Positions 37,101 through 44,327 of a stretch of 64,000 bases of DNA are shown here, one piece after another. The first letter of the stretch is position 1. Every line of letters begins with the position of its first letter. The DNA is taken from positions 19,432 to 83,431 of the forward strand of contig NZ_CAJRAU010000013.1 of NCBI RefSeq assembly GCF_907165045.1, written 5' to 3'. Under the pieces are notes generated by a model that had not been told where the DNA came from, did not search any database, and was given only the letters and a program-made list of their open reading frames with translations. Source of the DNA: Dyadobacter linearis. GTDB taxonomy: Bacteria; Bacteroidota; Bacteroidia; Cytophagales; Spirosomataceae. The position numbers and the translations under genes were made by a program.

Positions 37101-37439
37101 ATTCTTATCAAACCGCTCGTCAAGGCTAACATCTGGAATTTCAAAAATGGAACCATGCAGCATGGTAAACTGGCAAATCGAAGTGTTCCGTGCCATTTCA
37201 CTTATCAGTGTGCCGCGGCTTGATAAAACCCATTGCTTATTCTGGTCAATAATTGTGATCAGACAGACTGCCGCATCACACACCAGACAGGCCAGATCTG
37301 CCAGGCTATCAAACTCTTTCCGACTAATCACATCTGAAAATGAAAAGCTAAGCAATGCCTCTAACCTATCACTCTCCTGAAAAGCGAATTGTTCGGGTAA
37401 CTTTATATCTACGTCGGGATTGTATTCAACATGCTCCAT
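34134..37439 (-). CDS. GAF-PAS hybrid histidine kinase with two receivers
   Basis: A 1101-residue cytosolic kinase with no TM segment. Order: GAF (~30-175), PAS (~197-320), PAS/PAC (~325-440), PAS (~455-585), HisKA with His in MSHEIRTPLNG (~600), HATPase (NLLSNAAKF ~718; GGTGLGLAIS ~785), receiver 1 from KVLIVDDNKKS (~839; Asp in FMDYHMPDLDG ~886) and receiver 2 from TILVAEDHLIN (~980; Asp in FMDIQMPLMNG ~1030). Both receivers keep the phosphoacceptor Asp and Lys region. It lacks an output domain. An 11-bp inverted repeat lies 12-45 bp upstream of its start. Confidence 0.93.
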   Translation of the reverse strand: MEHVEYNPDVDIKLPEQFAFQESDRLEALLSFSFSDVISRKEFDSLADLACLVCDAAVCLITIIDQNKQWVLSSRGTLISEMARNTSICQFTMLHGSIFEIPDVSLDERFDKNELLAEHPGLRSYAGYPLKDPAGQPLGAVCVLDHKVRSLSSLQHNSLQLIASQVMTLMVANKKINCGFQNHQSQHSRDIIADISNSSEEKLKSFFESSQGLMCTHDLNGNFTAVNSDGAGLLGYDVEQFLGMNLLDVTPVKHRQGLKAYLQQIRQTGKSSGLMTTMHKDGHHVIWSYRNALVMDENGYGYVVGNCIDITQSHNQAKELQRTQQMLMQTSLIAGAGGWEFNLAEKEFYWSELAMQIYQQDPDLNLSIGNVMKLYKAGDSRRKVEKAMSDAIEHGTAQSIEVQIVVGNMEERWIRVVMNAEFVKGRCIKLYGIVQDIDEKKKADLQIAYTKEQLSIQQGRLLAFVEHIPAIVAMMDNDVRYLAVSRKWEQEYGLSSSDVIGMSPYEVFSNMSQQWKDIHQHALTGKGMQKGDRVFRPEGWEHDRYLSWEVWPWYQFDASIGGIITLTYDVTEVELHRQELKQARELAEQANVAKSEFLANMSHEIRTPLNGVIGFTDLVLKTHLNDTQKQYLGFVHQSANTLLSIINDILDFSKIEAGKLELDVNKYDIYEIAAQTVDMISFQVQSKGLEMLLDIPACLPQFVWVDDIRLKQVLINLLSNAAKFTESGEIELKIEILDYAPLDTDAITCRFIVRDTGIGIREEKKAKIFQAFLQEDGSTTKKYGGTGLGLAISNQLLALMGSSLQLESVHGVGSTLYFDLTMKSEQPAAASIPVLAAMDKVLIVDDNKKSRQLLERMLDQLGIKSDQAASGLQALERLAGGAKYDAVFMDYHMPDLDGLEAAGKIRKAYSSTNLPIILLSGSADDATVSNACQALQINSRLMKPVKLADISHSLFNLSQSEIKSPDATGQTEQQLTTKELTILVAEDHLINMLLAKAVIKKLAINATVLEAVNGKEAFELCQQQLPDLIFMDIQMPLMNGYEATSLIRELPGASKVPIVALTAGNVLGEKEKCLAAGMDDFIPKPFVKDAIWAVFERFLAV

Positions 37440-37450
37440 CTACTAAAATT

Positions 37451-37484
37451 ACAATTAGTTTCTATCTAACTCAAAACTAATTGT
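37451..37484. promoter_or_regulatory. Inverted repeat upstream of the GAF-PAS kinase
   Basis: Perfect 11-bp arms acaattagttt/aaactaattgt (37451-37461 with 37474-37484) with a 12-nt spacer, 12 to 45 bp before the kinase start codon. Candidate operator or 5'-UTR stem. Confidence 0.5.
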
Positions 37485-37659
37485 ATACACCGATGCGCCT
37501 ATATTGTAGGCGAATGGTTACAAAAATACTCTAACGGTCAGGAGCTTACTGCAACACCTTCCAGTTACGCCAGATCGTATCACGGTGCCTGGGCAATGCG
37601 GCAAATCCACTAATTGAATATCTTTGTTTGGGTAATTCGACTCTAAAAGATCCATTCTC

Positions 37660-37803
37660 ATGCTCCGTGCTATCGACCATTTTTTTCTTGCCAAGCCAGA
37701 GCCGGCAAATAGTTGCCTGAATGCATTACGCGCATTTATCCTAAATTTCAGCCCGAATATAAATGAGACCTGGCGATTACACTGGCTGTCTAATCAAATG
37801 TGA
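37660..37803 (+). pseudogene. DUF1801 gene remnant (N-terminal part only)
   Basis: ATG 37660 opens 47 codons ending at TGA 37801. The first ~40 residues (MLRAIDHFFLAKPEPANSCL, then NALRAFIL and NINETWR) match the start of DUF1801 (YdhG-like) proteins of about 115-120 residues, in which ETW is followed by KYGMPxF. Here it continues into unrelated codons and stops. The rest of the domain is not found downstream. It lies between the kinase and the ars operon and is probably a deletion scar. Confidence 0.6.
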
Positions 37804-37860
37804 TAAACACATAACAAGCGCGCGGAAGGTTTGCATGGATATCGGATAGTAGCGCTACTT

Positions 37861-38637
37861 TCATTTTCCCAGACGTAAAGATTCTGCATATGCGTCCGGC
37901 AGGATGCTGTCTTCTACTGCTTTGGCAGCTTTTTCAACATCATATTCAAAGCGTATAAACTCTACCGTAATGCTTTCCTTATTTGATGTTGATGCATCTG
38001 CATTGATATTCAAAATCACATAGCCACCTCTTGGGTCACCATCTTTTGGCTTACCGACAGAACCAATATTGATCGCATGGCGGAAATAGTCAGTGCCATC
38101 TGTTTCCACCGAGTTCAGGATTCGGTGGTAAGGTTTGTGGGTATGGCCGAAAAGCATGACATCAGCCCCGGCCTGCTCCATGATCCTGAGCATGCTTTTT
38201 TCATCGCGGTCCTCAAACAAGTATTCATTGATCTTGCGCGGACTGCCATGCACCAGAAGAACCGAAAAAGGTTTGTCTTTCAATTGAAAATCCAGACGGA
38301 TGTGTGCAGGCAATGTTCTTAAATAAGCCCGCTGCTCGTCTTTGACAATTTCGTTTGTGTAAGCAATCGATACTTTGCCGTTTTCTTTCTCATCGTCTGT
38401 CTTATATGCACAGCCGCAATCGTCGCTGCTCCTTCCGATCCCGAAGTCGTAATTGCCCGCAATGGTAGGAATACCACGCTTTCTGACTTCGTCAATAACT
38501 TCATTAGGCCAGATATTATATCCAACCAGATCACCCAGGCAATAAATAGCGTCGGTATCTCTGGTTTCAACATCTTTAAAAAACGCTTCTAATGCTGGTA
38601 GGTTGGCGTGAATGTCTGAAAAAAAGGCAATTCTCAT
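37861..38637 (-). CDS. Calcineurin-like metallophosphoesterase in the ars operon
   Basis: A 258-residue metallophosphoesterase of the YfcE/MJ0936 superfamily with all metal-ligand motifs: FSDIHANLPALEAF (D, H), CLGDLVGYNIWPNE, AGNYDFGIG (N), VLLVHGSPR and MLFGHTHKPYH. A Cys-containing insertion (SSDDCGCAYK) sits near the GNYD motif. Members cleave phosphodiesters or phosphomonoesters with two metals. It is the last gene of the arsR-DUF6428-acr3 unit: its start at 38637 is 11 bp from the Acr3 stop. A role in arsenic detoxification is not established and is inferred only from position. Confidence 0.88.
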   Translation of the reverse strand: MRIAFFSDIHANLPALEAFFKDVETRDTDAIYCLGDLVGYNIWPNEVIDEVRKRGIPTIAGNYDFGIGRSSDDCGCAYKTDDEKENGKVSIAYTNEIVKDEQRAYLRTLPAHIRLDFQLKDKPFSVLLVHGSPRKINEYLFEDRDEKSMLRIMEQAGADVMLFGHTHKPYHRILNSVETDGTDYFRHAINIGSVGKPKDGDPRGGYVILNINADASTSNKESITVEFIRFEYDVEKAAKAVEDSILPDAYAESLRLGK

Positions 38638-38648
38638 TTAATAAGTAG

Positions 38649-39701
38649 TTAATTGGAAAACTTGTGCTGTTGTTTGAGCGCAAAATTGACCATCAGGATC
38701 AATACCGGCACTTCGATTAGTGGGCCAATGACAGCAGCGAATGCAGCTCCCGAATCAATCCCGAATACAGCGATAGCGACCGCGATCCCAAGCTCGAAGT
38801 TATTGCCTGCGGCAGTGAAGGCCAGCGATGTTGATTTGGCATAATCCGCGCCCGCACGTTTGGACAGGTAAAAAGCAGAGAAAAACATGATTGCAAAATA
38901 GATTGTCAGTGGCAGCGCAATCCGCAGCACATCAAATGGGATACTGACAATCAGCTTACCTTTTAGACTGAACATGACCACAATTGTAAAGAGCAAGGCA
39001 ATTAATGTGATCGGGCTGATGGCCGGAAGAAATTTCTTTTCATACCACTCTTTACTAAACAACCTGGTCAATACGATCCGGGAAATAATGCCTGCCAGGA
39101 ACGGGATACCCAGATAGATAAAGACGCTTTTAGCAACTTGGCCGATGGTAATATTCACCACCAGGTGGCCCTGTTCAAATCCTTTAAGCCCAAAAAGCGG
39201 CGGTAATACGGTTACGAAAACATATGCATAAACCGAATAAAACAAGACCTGAAAAATGCTGTTGAAAGCCACCAGTCCTGCCGCATAAAGGCGGTCACCA
39301 TTGGCCAGGTCATTCCAGACAATGACCATGGCAATGCAGCGGGCAATGCCGATCATGATCAGGCCAGTCATGTATTCTGGCTTGTCAGGAAGAAAAATGA
39401 CGGCCAGCCCAAACATCAGCAGTGGGCCAATGATCCAGTTTTGAAGCAGCGAAAGCCCCAGGATCTTAGTGTTGCTGAACACCTTTGGCAGCTCTGCATA
39501 ACGCACCTTGGCCAGTGGCGGGTACATCATCAGCACGAGGCCAATGGCCAGTGGAACATTCACACCTGACCCTGAATTAAACTTGTTGATGAAATCAGGT
39601 GTGCCGGGTAAGAAATAGCCAATTGAGACACCGATCATCATGGCCAGAAAAATCCATAAAGTCAGGTAGCGGTCTAAAAAAGAAAGACGTGGGTTATTCA
39701 T
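38649..39701 (-). CDS. acr3: ACR3-family arsenite efflux permease
   Basis: The ATG 39701 (MNNPRLSFLDRYLTLWIFL) starts a 350-residue protein with 10 hydrophobic helices; the longer TTG reading adds a non-conserved leader. ACR3 hallmarks are GLVLMMYPPLAKVRY near residue 55, the conserved Cys of TM4 in ARCIAMVIVWNDLANGD near 125, and the discontinuous helix TSLAFTAAGNNFELGIAVAI near 285 with the Asn/Glu pair. It exports As(OH)3 (and antimonite) using the proton motive force. In this operon no arsenate reductase (arsC) is present, so arsenite either enters directly or is produced elsewhere. Confidence 0.93.
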   Translation of the reverse strand: MNNPRLSFLDRYLTLWIFLAMMIGVSIGYFLPGTPDFINKFNSGSGVNVPLAIGLVLMMYPPLAKVRYAELPKVFSNTKILGLSLLQNWIIGPLLMFGLAVIFLPDKPEYMTGLIMIGIARCIAMVIVWNDLANGDRLYAAGLVAFNSIFQVLFYSVYAYVFVTVLPPLFGLKGFEQGHLVVNITIGQVAKSVFIYLGIPFLAGIISRIVLTRLFSKEWYEKKFLPAISPITLIALLFTIVVMFSLKGKLIVSIPFDVLRIALPLTIYFAIMFFSAFYLSKRAGADYAKSTSLAFTAAGNNFELGIAVAIAVFGIDSGAAFAAVIGPLIEVPVLILMVNFALKQQHKFSN

Positions 39702-39797
39702 GCGGTTGTATGCTTTAAATCTCTTTTCTTCACGACAGCAGATGTTGGGCAAAGGCCGCTAAACTGTCTCGTTTGCTGTATGGCATCTGGTACCTGC

Positions 39798-40385
39798 TCA
39801 GCAGCACCCAGAGCCTGGCTTGCAGCTCTCACCATCGGAGGTGACCAGTTCTAATTCCTGTTTAACAGGTGCAGGCGCGCAGCATGAAGTTTCTGCTGAC
39901 GGTGTGCCGCAGCTTTGGTTTCGGGTAAGTGCCTTGCATTGGGTAAAGTCCGGGACCAGGTTTACGGTAAATGTTTCACCATCGGAAGCAAACTCTCCCG
40001 GGTACATCTGGCGTGTATCAAACCTGGAATTGCCGAACTCAATTTTAACGATTGCATTAGGGTTCAGTGGAAGTGATTTCTCAACCAGGTCGACAATTTT
40101 CAGCGCTTTGTCCACTTTCATTGAACGGTCTACTTCTTTTTCTGATGGTTCCCATAGCTGCACGATCACTTCTGTCCAGCTGTTCATTACCCCGCCGCAA
40201 TCAACCGACACGATTGGTGCTTGTTTGATTTCGGTAATGTGGTAAGAGCTGTCTACAAACTTTCCTTCCTCATATTGGAATTGCAGGTGCAGATCAGGAT
40301 TTTGTTGAAGGGTATTTTTGAAATCACCCCAGGTCAGCGGCCCCCGGGTCATCGGCCCCTCGGTTATCTGATTTAATTGGCTCAT
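39798..40385 (-). CDS. DUF6428 family protein with Cys-rich tail
   Basis: A 195-residue protein. Residues ~10-150 fit DUF6428, a family usually encoded in Bacteroidota ars operons: LQFQYEEGKFVDSSYHITEI, then VSVDCGGVMNSWTEVIVQLW and KIVDLVEKSLPL. The last ~45 residues carry seven Cys (QC, SCG, SCC, SCK, GCC) that could bind As(III); this tail is a clear feature of the sequence, its binding role is inferred. Own promoter and ArsR-type operator at 40399-40428, 14 bp upstream of the start, in addition to read-through from arsR. Function not established. Confidence 0.82.
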   Translation of the reverse strand: MSQLNQITEGPMTRGPLTWGDFKNTLQQNPDLHLQFQYEEGKFVDSSYHITEIKQAPIVSVDCGGVMNSWTEVIVQLWEPSEKEVDRSMKVDKALKIVDLVEKSLPLNPNAIVKIEFGNSRFDTRQMYPGEFASDGETFTVNLVPDFTQCKALTRNQSCGTPSAETSCCAPAPVKQELELVTSDGESCKPGSGCC

Positions 40386-40398
40386 GGCTTCTATTGGT

Positions 40399-40428
40399 TA
40401 AATGTAATATTACGATTGATAATTTCAA
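40399..40428 (-). promoter_or_regulatory. Promoter of DUF6428 with ArsR-type operator in its spacer
   Basis: On the minus strand TTG (40426-40428) and TACATTTA (40399-40406) are 19 bp apart. The spacer and -7 box hold aatattacgattgata (plus strand 40406-40421), 15 of 16 positions identical to the site at the arsR promoter; around it 40400-40417 is an imperfect palindrome (aaatgtaat/attacgatt). Confidence 0.65.
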
Positions 40429-40441
40429 AAAAATGCCCTGC

Positions 40442-40774
40442 CTAATTGCAGCAGGATTCAGTAAGGACAAATGTCTCCAGCAACGAACCAAATGTTTTCT
40501 GCGCTTCTGACCACACGACCGGGTTTATGCAATAGCATACTCTTGGCGGGTTGATTTCGCCCTGGATGATCCCGATTCTTTTAAGCTCCTTCAAATGCTG
40601 GGATACGGTTGCCTGGGCAAGTTCGAGTTCATCGACTAAATCACCACAAACGCAGGCTTTTCTGGAAATCAGCAGTTGCAGGATCGCAACCCTGGCCGGA
40701 TGCGAAAACGCCTTTGCCAGATCTGCGATACGGTTTTGCTGTTCTGTGAATATTTCGCTTTTAGTAACTCCCAT
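40442..40774 (-). CDS. arsR: ArsR/SmtB arsenic-responsive repressor
   Basis: A 110-residue winged-helix repressor. LAKAFSHPARVAILQLLISR near residue 20, the metal-site motif ACVCGDLV (CxC on helix alpha-3, as in E. coli ArsR) near 40, recognition helix AQATVSQHLKELKRIGIIQG and wing PPRVCYCINP, plus Cys-Cys near the C-terminus. As(III) binding to the Cys set releases the DNA. It heads the ars operon and its own promoter overlaps the operator, so it is autoregulated. Confidence 0.93.
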   Translation of the reverse strand: MGVTKSEIFTEQQNRIADLAKAFSHPARVAILQLLISRKACVCGDLVDELELAQATVSQHLKELKRIGIIQGEINPPRVCYCINPVVWSEAQKTFGSLLETFVLTESCCN

Positions 40775-40778
40775 ACTC

Positions 40779-40808
40779 CAAATATAAATAGCGTTTTACC
40801 AATTGCAA
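40779..40808 (-). promoter_or_regulatory. arsR promoter with overlapping operator
   Basis: On the minus strand a TTG (40806-40808) is followed after 19 bp by TATATTTG (40779-40786), a perfect match to TAnnTTTG, 5 bp before the ATG. The -33 element lies inside the near-palindrome 40801-40818 (aattgcaat/attacgatg), which shares aatattacgat with the site before DUF6428. Confidence 0.75.
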
Positions 40809-40955
40809 TATTACGATGGATATTTTTTTGTATGATTATCTTACTTTCTGAGTAAGCACGCTGTGGGAGACAGCAAAAAAAAGCATTAGATTAACTGTAT
40901 CTATATACTACATTTATGCCGCCCTACACGTTTTTGTAAAACTCCAATTTTCTTG

Positions 40956-42050
40956 ATGGAACCCGCCTCAATTTTGACAACCAATGAAAAGCCTATTGAC
41001 AAAGAACTATTTTTTGAAGTGTCCGCAGATCTGCTTTGCATAGCAGGGTTCGATGGATTTTTTAAGGAAATCAATCCTGCAGTTTCAAATCTACTGGGGT
41101 ACAGTCTTGAGGAATTGTTGAGCAGCCCTATTGATTCGTTTATCCATCCCGAAGACCGCCATATCACCAGTCAGTACAGGGAAAATCTTAAAAACAATAT
41201 CCCCCTTCTTAACTACGAAAACCGATACCTTACCAAAAATGGCGAGGTGGTCTGGCTTTCATGGAACTCTATCCCACGTTATGAGGAAAAACTTGTTTAC
41301 GCGATAGCCAAAAACATTACGCACCTGAAGCTTCTTGAAAAGGATCGAAATGTGCTCATTGCCAGTCTTACAAGGATCAATCGTGACCTCAAGCAACTCA
41401 CCTACACTACGTCGCATGATCTTCGTTCCCCCGTAAGCAACTTACTTTCCGTTTTTGATTTGATGGATACATCCGTTATCACAGATCAGGAAACGATACA
41501 ATTGCTTGGAATCCTGAAATCCGCGGCGGAAAGTCTGAAAGATACATTGAACAGTTATGTTGATGTTCTGATGAAAAATGACCTGCTCAACATTACAATG
41601 GAAGAGCTGGACATCGAAGAGTCACTTGACAAGGTCAGGAATTCGCTGAGATCATTGATCGAGAACTCAAAAGCTACATTCGATGTAGACTTTTCAGAGG
41701 CAAGAAGTGTAACATATAATAGGGCCTATCTGGAAAGTACATTCCTTAATCTTATCACAAACTCCATCAAATACGCAATTCCAGGCAAGCCTCCTCAGAT
41801 TTTCGTGGCGTCCAGGAAGCTTATCCGATCCACACAGTTGATTTACTCCGATCGCGGACTTGGTTTTGATATGCCTGCGGTTAATGACAAAATCTTCGGA
41901 TTGAACCAAACCTTTCACAACCACGCTGACGGGAAAGGCGTTGGGCTCTATCTGATTTACAACCAGATCACCAATTTGGGAGGCAGCATTTCACTCGAGA
42001 GTGAGCCGAATCAGGGAGCAAAATTCAGTTTGACATTTAGAGACAGATGA
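40956..42050 (+). CDS. PAS-domain sensor histidine kinase
   Basis: A 364-residue cytosolic kinase from ATG 40956: a PAS/PAC sensor (residues ~20-130, with FLEVSADLLCIAGFDGFF-like start EVSADLLCIAGFDGFFKEIN), HisKA with His in TSHDLRSPVSN near 150, then HATPase with LNLITNSIKYA near 265 and GVGLYLIYNQITNLGG near 330. The D of the first ATP box is in SDRGLGFDMPA. No receiver. Typical of Bacteroidota PAS kinases that work with a response regulator encoded elsewhere. Oriented away from the divergent ars operon (180 bp), with no sign of shared function. Confidence 0.9.
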   Translation: MEPASILTTNEKPIDKELFFEVSADLLCIAGFDGFFKEINPAVSNLLGYSLEELLSSPIDSFIHPEDRHITSQYRENLKNNIPLLNYENRYLTKNGEVVWLSWNSIPRYEEKLVYAIAKNITHLKLLEKDRNVLIASLTRINRDLKQLTYTTSHDLRSPVSNLLSVFDLMDTSVITDQETIQLLGILKSAAESLKDTLNSYVDVLMKNDLLNITMEELDIEESLDKVRNSLRSLIENSKATFDVDFSEARSVTYNRAYLESTFLNLITNSIKYAIPGKPPQIFVASRKLIRSTQLIYSDRGLGFDMPAVNDKIFGLNQTFHNHADGKGVGLYLIYNQITNLGGSISLESEPNQGAKFSLTFRDR

Positions 42051-42083
42051 GCATTAACTTAGCAGGATGTTGTAAAATCGATG

Positions 42084-42400
42084 TTATCGCAACGATTCAA
42101 GATAATTTTTGAGCTCATTTATAAAAGGCAAATAGGCTTTTTCGCTATTGGCCAGCTTGCCGAAATTGCGAATTCCCCAGTAACCTGACATGATAAACAT
42201 GGTTGCCTGCATCGATTCTACATCTTTGCGAACAAACCCATTCAGCTTTCCGCGTTCGAGCGATTCAGCCATTGCTTTGATCCATTGTTGGGTTACATCG
42301 TCAAGTGCCCGGCTGAAGTCCGGATGCCAGGGTGTCATTTCATGGGTCAGATTGGAGGCCGAGCAGCCATATGCCACTTTAAGAAAGTCGTTGAACCTCG
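42084..42400 (-). pseudogene. TetR-family regulator remnant (C-terminal domain only)
   Basis: About 105 codons read in from the right: GCSASNLTHEMTPWHPDFSR near the start, DDVTQQWIKAMAESLERG and FIMSGYWGIRNFGKLANSEK match the C-terminal ligand domain of TetR regulators (the YEG-type GCLxNNLAxEM group). The N-terminal HTH domain, which should lie to the right of about 42400, is absent. At that point the sequence changes to the tail of a cytochrome c peroxidase read on the other strand. A single deletion of the divergent region would produce this junction. Confidence 0.72.
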
Positions 42401-42627
42401 CATTCACAGCGCCTTACATGCATGACGGGCGCTTGGCAACGCTGGCCGAAGTGATCCAGCATTAAGCAAATGGCATAAAGGGATCAGCTACGCTTTCAAC
42501 CCAGATTCCCAAAGAAGGATTTGGGTTTTCCGAGCAGGAAAAAAAGCAAATCATCGCATTCCTGAATACGCTCAACGACTATTCATTTATCGAAAATCCA
42601 GATTTTGGAAAGCCGTCAGGTCATTAG
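42393..42627 (+). pseudogene. Cytochrome c peroxidase remnant (C-terminal part, in-frame stop)
   Basis: Plus-strand frame encodes LNLAFTAPYMHDGRLATLAE, then VIQH, then TAA (42463-42465) where the family has a Tyr, and then resumes in the same frame with ANGIKGSATLSTQ, GFGFSEQEKKQIIAFLNTL and NDYSFIENP to TAG 42627. This is the tail of a CCP/MauG-type peroxidase; the heme-binding CxxCH motifs and most of the protein are gone. The 5' end joins the TetR remnant. The in-frame stop shows it is no longer selected. Confidence 0.8.
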
Positions 42628-42652
42628 TAATGAACATTTTAAACAACTTTTT

Positions 42653-42772
42653 ATGAAAAAATATTTGATTTTAATCATTGCCGCACTGGCCTTAACAGCG
42701 TGCGACAATGACAAAAAGAACGAAAATCACGCCGCTCATTCTGACACTTCCCACGCGAAAGGAAATTTATAA
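42653..42772 (+). CDS. Very short lipoprotein ORF, possibly a truncated gene
   Basis: ATG 42653 opens 39 codons: a lipoprotein signal (MKKYLILIIAALALTAC, Cys 17) followed by a polar, His-rich tail (DNDKKNENHAAHSDTSHAK). It lies 25 bp after the peroxidase remnant and 13 bp before the SCO1 remnant. It may be what is left of a larger periplasmic lipoprotein or a real small one. Not recognised. Confidence 0.45.
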   Translation: MKKYLILIIAALALTACDNDKKNENHAAHSDTSHAKGNL

Positions 42773-42785
42773 AAAACAACAACCA

Positions 42786-43201
42786 ATGAAACACTTACTC
42801 GCATGTGCACTGGCGCTAATGACCGGTGCGTGCCAACAGAAAAAACTGCCTATCCTGGGCGAGCCGGATATTGTTGTGGAAATGGTAGATGGTAAAAAAA
42901 CAGAAGTGACAGAATATCACACGATACGCCTGCTGTCCTGGGAAAATATGCTGATGACCTGGGCTTGAAAGGCGATATGTGGCAATTCGTAACTGGCGAC
43001 CGGGAGAAAATTTATGACATAGGTCAAAAGCACTACATGGTCAGTGCAATGGCCGATCCCGATGAGCCAGGAGGGTTTATTCACAGTGGCTCATTCGTGC
43101 TGGTCGATAAAAACCGGTATGTCCGGGGCATTTATGATGGCACTTCCAAGGAAAGTACGGCAAAGCTAATCGAGGATATGGCTGTGCTTTTGGAGGAATA
43201 G
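42786..43201 (+). pseudogene. SCO1/SenC-family gene with internal deletion
   Basis: The N-terminal part (MKHLLACALALMTGACQQKK, lipobox GAC; then LPILGEPDIVVEMVDG and VTEYHTI) is the start of a SCO lipoprotein. After a junction at about 42917-42925 the reading continues in another frame with DTPAVLGKYADDLGLKGDMW, VTGDREKIYDIGQKHYMVSA, FIHSGSFVLVDKNRYVRGIY and ends at TAG 43201, the C-terminal half of SCO1 including its conserved His. The middle segment with the copper-binding CxxxC motif is missing, so the product cannot insert copper into cytochrome oxidase. Confidence 0.82.
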
Positions 43202-43348
43202 GGCGTGGTTATTTATGCTAACAGCAGATGGATAGCATATTTTACAAATTGCTTCTAAGCAACTTGTATTTATTTTTATCTTTGACAGCTACTATGCGAT
43301 CCTGAAATAAGATACCGCTGTTGGTGGGCGAAAACAACACCAATCTAA

Positions 43349-44287
43349 ATGCGACCTCTCGTGAATATACATCAAATCAAAACAGGCACTCGCGCTGCCA
43401 ACTTATTCTGCTGCTCTTTACTTTTTGTTTTTCTGATTTTGTCCTGCAAAAAAAAGGATATAGATAAATTAGAAATTGTTGAACAGGTTGGGAAAGATAC
43501 CACGTCAATCACTGGAAGTGGGGGGATTTATTATAACGACGATATTGTGAGTACACCTCCGAAGGAATTGCTATATAGGTTTATCAAATATAAAGGAAGG
43601 GTTGGTATGCGTATGGATCCAGGCAAGTACGTATACAAAATTGGTGTCTTGGGCTATTATCCCTTTCTCAGTTTTAATGTGAACCCGACTAATTACACTC
43701 CCATAATGAGCCTACGCTCGGATGAAATGCATCCTCTCAAACAGGTGCGCGAGTATGTTAACACTTTTGAGTTTTTCAGTCCAGTAAATGAAGAGTTTAC
43801 CTTTACACCCACTCTTGAAATCCAAGCGCTTAATTTATCGGTATCCCGCTCTACGAAAATTAAAATTGAAGTAGTTGAACGGAACGTAGATGTGATTCAT
43901 ACGAATTTTGGAATGTCTCGCGAAGAAGTTAAAAAAGTGGAAAAAGAAGAATTAAATGTCCCCGATTCGGAGTTTTTAGAAGTTGGCCCCGACCTATTCC
44001 TAAAAAGCCTTCTATTTGATTCACAGTTAGGGACTACCAACTTTTTAGCGTTCGCTTTCGAAAACGACAAACTGGTTTCCGTCACGGGGATCAATAAGTA
44101 TGCGAGTGATCTTTCTGCTTTCAGCGATGAAGCGCAATATTTTGGATATGAGTCGACTGTGTCCGGCTTGACCCCGGTAAAATGGCAAAAAAATGGGTTG
44201 CAATTTACCGTACAGATGAAAGAAGTCAATATAGGGATGACAGAGAAAAAGATGGCACCATGTTACATTATAGAAAAGATTCCGTGA
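43349..44287 (+). CDS. Hypothetical lipoprotein
   Basis: A 312-residue protein with a long signal region and lipobox LILSC (Cys 33), followed by Lys-rich KKKDIDKL. The mature part has no recognised domain; it contains beta-like segments (GMRMDPGKYVYKIGVLGYYP; FAFENDKLVSVTGINKY) and ends in CYIIEKIP. A TATCTTTG -7-like element lies at 43277-43284. It is intact in a region of remnants. Unknown function. Confidence 0.65.
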   Translation: MRPLVNIHQIKTGTRAANLFCCSLLFVFLILSCKKKDIDKLEIVEQVGKDTTSITGSGGIYYNDDIVSTPPKELLYRFIKYKGRVGMRMDPGKYVYKIGVLGYYPFLSFNVNPTNYTPIMSLRSDEMHPLKQVREYVNTFEFFSPVNEEFTFTPTLEIQALNLSVSRSTKIKIEVVERNVDVIHTNFGMSREEVKKVEKEELNVPDSEFLEVGPDLFLKSLLFDSQLGTTNFLAFAFENDKLVSVTGINKYASDLSAFSDEAQYFGYESTVSGLTPVKWQKNGLQFTVQMKEVNIGMTEKKMAPCYIIEKIP

Positions 44288-44327
44288 AAGAGACCAACAA
44301 TATAATTATCTAATCTCAAAAAGACAG

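Noticed and set aside
37848..37859. 12-bp palindrome agtagcgctact after the ars operon
   Set aside because: Too short and without a T tract to be called a terminator.
39730..39786. 18-codon ORF between acr3 and DUF6428
   Set aside because: Too short, not supported by spacing or composition; probably leader sequence.
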